64,000 bases of DNA from assembly GCA_031402435.1 (NCBI GenBank), contig JANNSJ010000018.1:84473-148472 (forward strand), read 5' to 3'. Origin of the DNA: UBA11986 sp031402435 (GTDB taxonomy: Bacteria > Bacteroidota > Ignavibacteria > UBA10030 > UBA6906). How positions within the stretch are numbered: position 1 is the stretch's first letter; the number at the start of each line of letters is the position of its first letter. The notes under the pieces were generated by a model. It was not told the DNA's origin, searched no databases, and worked only from the letters and a program-made list of their open reading frames with translations. Positions 60,531 through 64,000 of this stretch are shown one piece after another. Made by a program: the position numbers and the translations under genes.

Positions 60531-60601
60531 TCTCCATTGAATGCTCTGTGCAGCGGCGACTCCTTCACCGCCTCCAGAATGGTTTCGGTTTCGCTGATGG
60601 T
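60509..60601 (-). pseudogene. Remnant resembling an HsdS C-terminus
   Basis: A 30-codon frame just after the HTH-protein stop encodes ISETETILEAVKESPLHRAFNGEL, then TMDNV and a stop. LKKSLLHQAFTGAL at the end of the hsdS gene (63567) has the same form. The fragment is preceded by an in-frame TAA and has no start of its own, so it is a scar rather than a gene. Confidence 0.5.
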
Positions 60602-60606
60602 TTAGC

Positions 60607-61899
60607 TCATCTGCCTTGATGCTTCAGCCAAAAAGGAAATTGTTCCTTCGGCTTTGGCGCAGAGCCAGATGCATAGTTGCTCGGTTGAACCGGTGGTGGG
60701 ATTTTCGGCATAGTTGGCGGACGTGGGAAGTCTCGCTTTGCCGGATACGGTCCGCCAAACGGCACGGTGGTCGGATCAAACGGCCCGTCTTTTGCCGGGT
60801 CAGGATAACCGATTTCATCAGGCGACATCGCATCGGCGTTTTGTCGCGCCCAAGCCAACCATGCCTGTTGCTCGGCTGTGAGTTCGCCTGACGCATTACT
60901 CAACCACCGTTGTTCGCACTCGTTGATGAACTCCATCATCACCCGATGCAGCCGCCACCACTCTGCGGCTTTCACCAAATCGTCTTTTCGGGTTTGCTCG
61001 GTCACCTCCAGAACGTCTGCATGTTTTTGCTTCCGTTCTTCCTCGCGACAGATCGCTTCTTTCTCCTCGTATTCCCGCCTGTATCGCTCCGATTCAATAC
61101 TTTGTTTTTCTCTGTCAATCGCTGCCTGAGCCCGACGTTTCTGCGCTTCAACATAATATCGACGAATCTCAGCGACAATTTCGGCAAGGAGTGTTCCGAG
61201 AGAAGATTTTCCATCATCCTTCCACTGTTTCGTATTCTGATTTGAATAACGTTCGCGATACAGTGAGAAGGTCAGCCTTCCTGAAGGAACGCGGGAGTCT
61301 TCCTGCAATTGCCAGCTTTGACGACGAACAACTCTGGCTGACTCGACTAATTCCTCTTCGATGCGGAGATAAAGCCGGTCATGACCTCTTTGGAAAAATC
61401 CTGGATTATGGAACCCTTGTGCCTTGCGGAACGGAATTCCAACAGACTCCACGTTAGTGACAATCACATGAAAACATTTTGCTGTCTGCTGAATTAAGCC
61501 TTTGGTGACCTTTACTTCAGGCAACGTCAACTCCTCAGCCCAGAGACGCTTGTCGTACTTGGGTTTAGCAGTCGTCAGCGTTCGCATCAACTCCAACGCC
61601 AATGGATGCAATTGTTCGTTCGTTTCCGGGAGTGAAAGTATCTTCGCCAGCGGCTGCACCGCAGATTGTATGAACACCTCGCTGGCGGTGGATGGCAATG
61701 GCTCTTTCTTGGGTTTCTGGCCTGCGGCAACCCTGGCCCAATATCCTGGCGGCGGTTTGGGCACATTCAATTTCTTGCAGCGTTTTGCCAGTGCTACATC
61801 TGAGATACCCAGTTCTGCAGCCACCTGTGTTGTGGGGGCTGACCAAATCTTTTCGTAAAGTTCTTCGCGAGTCAGTTGTTGGTTGCCGTCGGGATTCAT
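60607..61899 (-). CDS. HTH protein of a restriction-associated family
   Basis: A 430-residue protein. The N-terminus (LTREELYEKIWSAPTTQVAAELGISDVALAKRCKKLNVPKPPPGYW) is a helix-turn-helix with a characteristic PPPGYW end. A middle domain (about 90-215) is followed by a charged coiled coil (about 235-300, EAQKRRAQAAIDREKQSIESERYRREYEEKE) and a Pro-rich C-terminus. It probably binds DNA; its role is unknown. ATG 61899 overlaps the stop of the 31-residue mini-ORF (ATGA), so the two are translationally coupled. Confidence 0.65.
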   Translation of the reverse strand: MNPDGNQQLTREELYEKIWSAPTTQVAAELGISDVALAKRCKKLNVPKPPPGYWARVAAGQKPKKEPLPSTASEVFIQSAVQPLAKILSLPETNEQLHPLALELMRTLTTAKPKYDKRLWAEELTLPEVKVTKGLIQQTAKCFHVIVTNVESVGIPFRKAQGFHNPGFFQRGHDRLYLRIEEELVESARVVRRQSWQLQEDSRVPSGRLTFSLYRERYSNQNTKQWKDDGKSSLGTLLAEIVAEIRRYYVEAQKRRAQAAIDREKQSIESERYRREYEEKEAICREEERKQKHADVLEVTEQTRKDDLVKAAEWWRLHRVMMEFINECEQRWLSNASGELTAEQQAWLAWARQNADAMSPDEIGYPDPAKDGPFDPTTVPFGGPYPAKRDFPRPPTMPKIPPPVQPSNYASGSAPKPKEQFPFWLKHQGR

Positions 61900-61991
61900 A
61901 GTTCCCCTGCAAATGTCTGGTGCAGCGACGACTTCTTCAACGCGTCCACTGTGAAATCAATATGCTCGGCTCTGATCTCGGCTTCGTTCAT
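61896..61991 (-). CDS. Chimeric mini-ORF: hsdR start joined to hsdS end
   Basis: A 31-residue frame reads MNEAEIRAEHID, matching the first 12 codons of hsdR, and then FTVDALKKSSLHQTFAGEL, which has the form of the HsdS C-terminus. It overlaps the upstream Bro-N-like stop and the downstream HTH start, each by ATGA. It is most likely a recombination scar that keeps the translation relay intact; whether the peptide is made or functional is unknown. Confidence 0.6.
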   Translation of the reverse strand: MNEAEIRAEHIDFTVDALKKSSLHQTFAGEL

Positions 61992-62329
61992 GAGGAACAA
62001 TGGGTAATGGAGAATTGAAAATGAATAACGATCAATTGCTCTTCCGTTTCTTCGGTCGCGCCGGGATCTGTAACTGTTTCGTGGTTTTGGTCTTGGGAAG
62101 TTCTTTGCGCTGCGGGCAATTTGAGTCGGTGACAGTCTGTCACCGACTGGCTGCCCTCTTTCCCAAGCCGCTCTTTCAGCTTATTCCAATACTTCCTGGC
62201 CGTCTGGTAATCCGGTTGTTGTGTCAACACCTGAATAATGTCTATGACCGAGAACCACCACGTTTCGGTCTGCCCGTCGTAGAGGCGCCGGATGTCGTGT
62301 CCTTCAAAAACGGCCAATTCTTTCTTCAT
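61988..62329 (-). CDS. Truncated Bro-N/antirepressor-like protein
   Basis: A 113-residue frame whose first 75 residues (MKKELAVFEGHDIRRLYDG ... YWNKLKERLGKEGSQSVTDCHRLKL) resemble the Bro-N/phage antirepressor-like family, normally over 200 residues. After KLPAA the similarity stops; the remaining residues end HFQFSITHCSS inside the AT-rich repeat. In the alternative frame the same DNA gives a basic LPKTKTTKQLQIP.RPKKRK stretch like the RhuM tail, so a frameshifted fusion is likely. It overlaps mini-ORFs on both sides by ATGA. Confidence 0.5.
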   Translation of the reverse strand: MKKELAVFEGHDIRRLYDGQTETWWFSVIDIIQVLTQQPDYQTARKYWNKLKERLGKEGSQSVTDCHRLKLPAAQRTSQDQNHETVTDPGATEETEEQLIVIHFQFSITHCSS

Positions 62330-62394
62330 AATTTCAGTTGACCTATACTAGGTGCGGGATCAATGTGCTCGGCTCTGGTTTCGGCTTCGTTCAT
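62326..62394 (-). CDS. Mini-ORF derived from the hsdR start
   Basis: A 22-residue frame (MNEAETRAEHIDPAPSIGQLKL) whose first 13 residues equal the HsdR N-terminus. It begins in an ATGA overlap with the rhuM stop (62391-62394) and ends in an ATGA overlap with the Bro-N-like start (62326-62329). It marks the place where hsdR would have followed rhuM directly before other genes were inserted. Confidence 0.6.
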   Translation of the reverse strand: MNEAETRAEHIDPAPSIGQLKL

Positions 62395-63443
62395 GGCTTC
62401 CGGCGTTTGGGTTTCTTTGGTTTGGGCAACTTCTGCAATTGCTTCACGGCCGTATCGAAATCGGCATCTACCGGGCGCGGCGCGGCGTCGGTGAGCACCT
62501 TGTATTTGTCATATTCCAGTTCGGCTTTGGCCTGCGCCATCTCGTGCGAGATGCGTCCGGCGTGGGTGAGAATATCGCGCTCGTTCAGCGTGAGAAAGGC
62601 ATCCAGCTTCTTGATCCAATCCGCCATGTGCATCGCCACGCGCCGCATCGCCTGGCCTTGGGCGAAGATGAGGTATTGCTCCACGAGATTGTTCAGCGCC
62701 GCGAGTTCAGGTTCGGTGAGATAGTTCTTGGCGATGACGACATCCGGTTTGCGAATCACCGCCCCGCGCCAATTCGTCAGGCCGAGGGTCGGCTTGGCCG
62801 CATCCACGCGACCGTGGACGATCTCCGCCGCCGTCTGGCCGGTGATGGCCCAATGCACCTTGTTCTGCACCGTCTTGAAAAAGAGCAGGCTGACTTCCTG
62901 CGTGGGGTCGTAATCAATGCTCGTCGCGTAAATGTCCGTGATCTTCTGGTAGAACCGCCGCTCGGAAGTGCGGATGTCCTGAATCCGCCGCATCAGCTCC
63001 TCGAAATAATCGAAAGGCTGGTCGGGATTCTTCAGGCGCTCGTCGTCGAGGACGAAGCCCTTGACGATGTATTCCCGCAAACGCTGCGTGGCCCAAATGC
63101 GGAATTGCGTGCCCCGAAGCGACTTCACCCGGTAGCCCACCGAGATGATGACATCGAGGTTGTAGAACTCCACCCGCCGCTGCACCGAACGGCTGCCTTC
63201 GAGTTGAACTGTCAAGGATTCCTTGACAGTTGCCCTGCGCTCCAGCTCCCGCTCCTCGTAGATGTTCTGGATGTGCTGGCTGATGTTCTGCTTGGTCGTC
63301 TGAAACAACTCCGTCATGTGCTGCTGGGTGAGCCAGACGGTTTCGCCCTCGAAGCGTACGTCGAGCTTCAGCTTTCCGTCCTCCGTCTGATAAACGAGGA
63401 ACTGGCCACCGGGCGGAGGGGATGACAGAGATTCGTCACTCAT
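62391..63443 (-). CDS. RhuM-family virulence/defence-associated protein
   Basis: A 350-residue RhuM protein: an N-terminal HTH-like segment (VWLTQQHMTELFQTTKQNISQHIQNIY, about 35-61) and VIISVGYRVKSLRGTQFRIWATQRLREY, then a Fic/DOC-like-associated C-terminal half and a Pro/Lys-rich tail (KLPKPKKPKRRKP). RhuM genes are common between the genes of type I restriction systems; the activity is unknown. Its GC content is higher than that of the genes downstream, suggesting separate arrival. The stop overlaps the first hsdR-derived mini-ORF. Confidence 0.85.
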   Translation of the reverse strand: MSDESLSSPPPGGQFLVYQTEDGKLKLDVRFEGETVWLTQQHMTELFQTTKQNISQHIQNIYEERELERRATVKESLTVQLEGSRSVQRRVEFYNLDVIISVGYRVKSLRGTQFRIWATQRLREYIVKGFVLDDERLKNPDQPFDYFEELMRRIQDIRTSERRFYQKITDIYATSIDYDPTQEVSLLFFKTVQNKVHWAITGQTAAEIVHGRVDAAKPTLGLTNWRGAVIRKPDVVIAKNYLTEPELAALNNLVEQYLIFAQGQAMRRVAMHMADWIKKLDAFLTLNERDILTHAGRISHEMAQAKAELEYDKYKVLTDAAPRPVDADFDTAVKQLQKLPKPKKPKRRKP

Positions 63444-63472
63444 GGCAGGAACTCCAGAATCGGTGAGTGGCG

Positions 63473-63497
63473 AACTTGTAAGCGAGCCTTACAAGTT
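63473..63497. repeat. Perfect hairpin upstream of rhuM
   Basis: AACTTGTAAG-CGAGC-CTTACAAGTT has perfect ten-base arms in the 123-bp gap between hsdS and rhuM. A second palindrome (TCCGGAAATTCCGGA) lies at 63518-63532. No T-tract follows on the minus strand, so it may be a repeat or an mRNA-processing structure. Confidence 0.7.
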
Positions 63498-63566
63498 GGG
63501 CAGGATGGACGAACCATCCGGAAATTCCGGAGAGTTGAACGAAGAGGTGGCGCGGGTGTTTTCATT

Positions 63567-64000
63567 TCACAATGCTCCCGTGAAGGCTTGGTGCAGCAGC
63601 GACTTCTTCAACGACTCAAGCGCGGCGTGCTTCCGCTCGTAGAGGCGGGCGAGGCGTTGGGTTTCTTCCGACAATGCGTCGAGCTTGGCCACGATTTGTG
63701 TTTGTTCGGCAACCGGCGGAAATGGAAACCGCTCATGCTCGAACGTGCCCATGTTGATGTTGGCTTGGGCGCTTCCTTTGCCCAACGCTTGGATGCGCGC
63801 CTTGAATGACTGAAGCAGGTATTCGATGAAGCCGACTTCGGCCTCTTTCGGGTTTGCAACGACGCCAATGACGCTGTCCGGGAAGCAAGCATCGAAGCCC
63901 AAGATGGCGGTTTCTGCGATGTTCGCCGCGATGGTTATGCAGATTGTCCCCTTCGGCCAAAGCTTGCTTTGGGCGAGTCCGAGTTCGCTGTAAGTCTGGG
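63567..64000 (-). CDS. hsdS: Type I restriction specificity subunit HsdS, C-terminal part (incomplete)
   Basis: The frame is open to the window edge and covers the last 144 residues. It shows a target-recognition-domain end (YSELGLAQSKLWPKGTICIT, AANIAETAILGFDACFPDS) and the C-terminal conserved helix (FPFPPVAEQTQIVAKLDAL, LKKSLLHQAFTGAL). HsdS sets the DNA sequence read by the type I complex. The 5' end and hsdM must lie beyond 64000. Copies of its C-terminal helix are recognised in the scars at 61896 and 60509. Confidence 0.88.
   Translation of the reverse strand, partial: QTYSELGLAQSKLWPKGTICITIAANIAETAILGFDACFPDSVIGVVANPKEAEVGFIEYLLQSFKARIQALGKGSAQANINMGTFEHERFPFPPVAEQTQIVAKLDALSEETQRLARLYERKHAALESLKKSLLHQAFTGAL

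Noticed and set aside
63437..63511. A 25-codon frame between hsdS and rhuM overlapping the rhuM start
   Set aside because: It reads through the hairpin, has no recognisable similarity and no ribosome site; not counted as part of the mini-ORF relay.

Overview
The window reads as one contig of a Gram-negative member of the Bacteroidota/Chlorobiota/Ignavibacteriota (FCB) group, most like an Ignavibacteria-type lineage. The evidence is indirect. Secreted proteins end in the type IX secretion (T9SS) sorting domain with the QNYPNPFNP signature. There are many lipoproteins, a hybrid two-component regulator with a propeller sensor, a class I aldolase beside an FBPase, and several families of dispersed palindromic repeats. 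No rRNA, tRNA or CRISPR array was seen, and the species cannot be named from this sequence.

Layout. 1-9930 is an electron-transfer region. It holds the end of a cytochrome b gene, an 11-heme and a 4-heme cytochrome c. A good sigma-54 promoter then precedes a predicted outer-membrane barrel, a 12-heme periplasmic cytochrome and two multiheme lipoproteins (6 and 9 motifs), followed by the heme lyase CcmF. The order porin / periplasmic multiheme / surface lipoprotein cytochromes is that of a porin-cytochrome conduit for extracellular electron transfer. 9994-11643 carries a GroES-like protein and a phosphofructokinase with pyrophosphate-type active-site residues. 11973-16142 is a TPR histidine kinase and NarL-type regulator pair split by a DUF559 nuclease gene that sits between inverted hairpin repeats. 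16240-24193 holds surface and secreted proteins (lipoprotein, SGNH hydrolase with six tandem blades, tail-fibre-like protein, two T9SS substrates). 24210-24905 is a HicBA toxin-antitoxin pair next to a broken T9SS gene. 25185-29411 is a 1408-residue hybrid regulator whose coding sequence carries three different palindromic repeats. 29943-31539 is a trio of small lipoproteins.

31624-37427 holds gluconeogenic genes (class I aldolase, class 1 FBPase), an SDR, a pair of very small genes, a CpoB-like lipoprotein and an ATP-grasp protein. 37428-38220 is AT-rich and contains a strong promoter-hairpins-terminator unit that looks like a small RNA gene, plus a methyltransferase remnant. 38221-50683 is mainly envelope genes: a secreted protease; a tightly overlapping operon of TPR lipoprotein, DUF4292-like lipoprotein, EnvC-like protein and a membrane-bound CHASE2/sigma-54 activator; then lipoproteins, a barrel-transglutaminase fusion and a FecR-like protein. 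50937-56332 has a T9SS glucose dehydrogenase-like protein, a DinB-like protein, a VanX-type dipeptidase, a TVP38 membrane protein, a T9SS beta-helix protein and a VOC protein.

56381-64000 (minus strand) is a type I restriction locus (hsdR, incomplete hsdS) loaded with accessory genes: fic, a four-helix-bundle protein, an HTH protein, a truncated Bro-N-like gene and rhuM. Between the accessory genes lie 22- and 31-codon mini-ORFs made from copies of the hsdR start and the hsdS end. They are joined to their neighbours by four successive ATGA overlaps. The accessory genes appear to have been added one after another at the hsdR start codon. This relay, the DUF559/inverted-repeat unit and the repeats accommodated inside genes are the most unusual features of the window.
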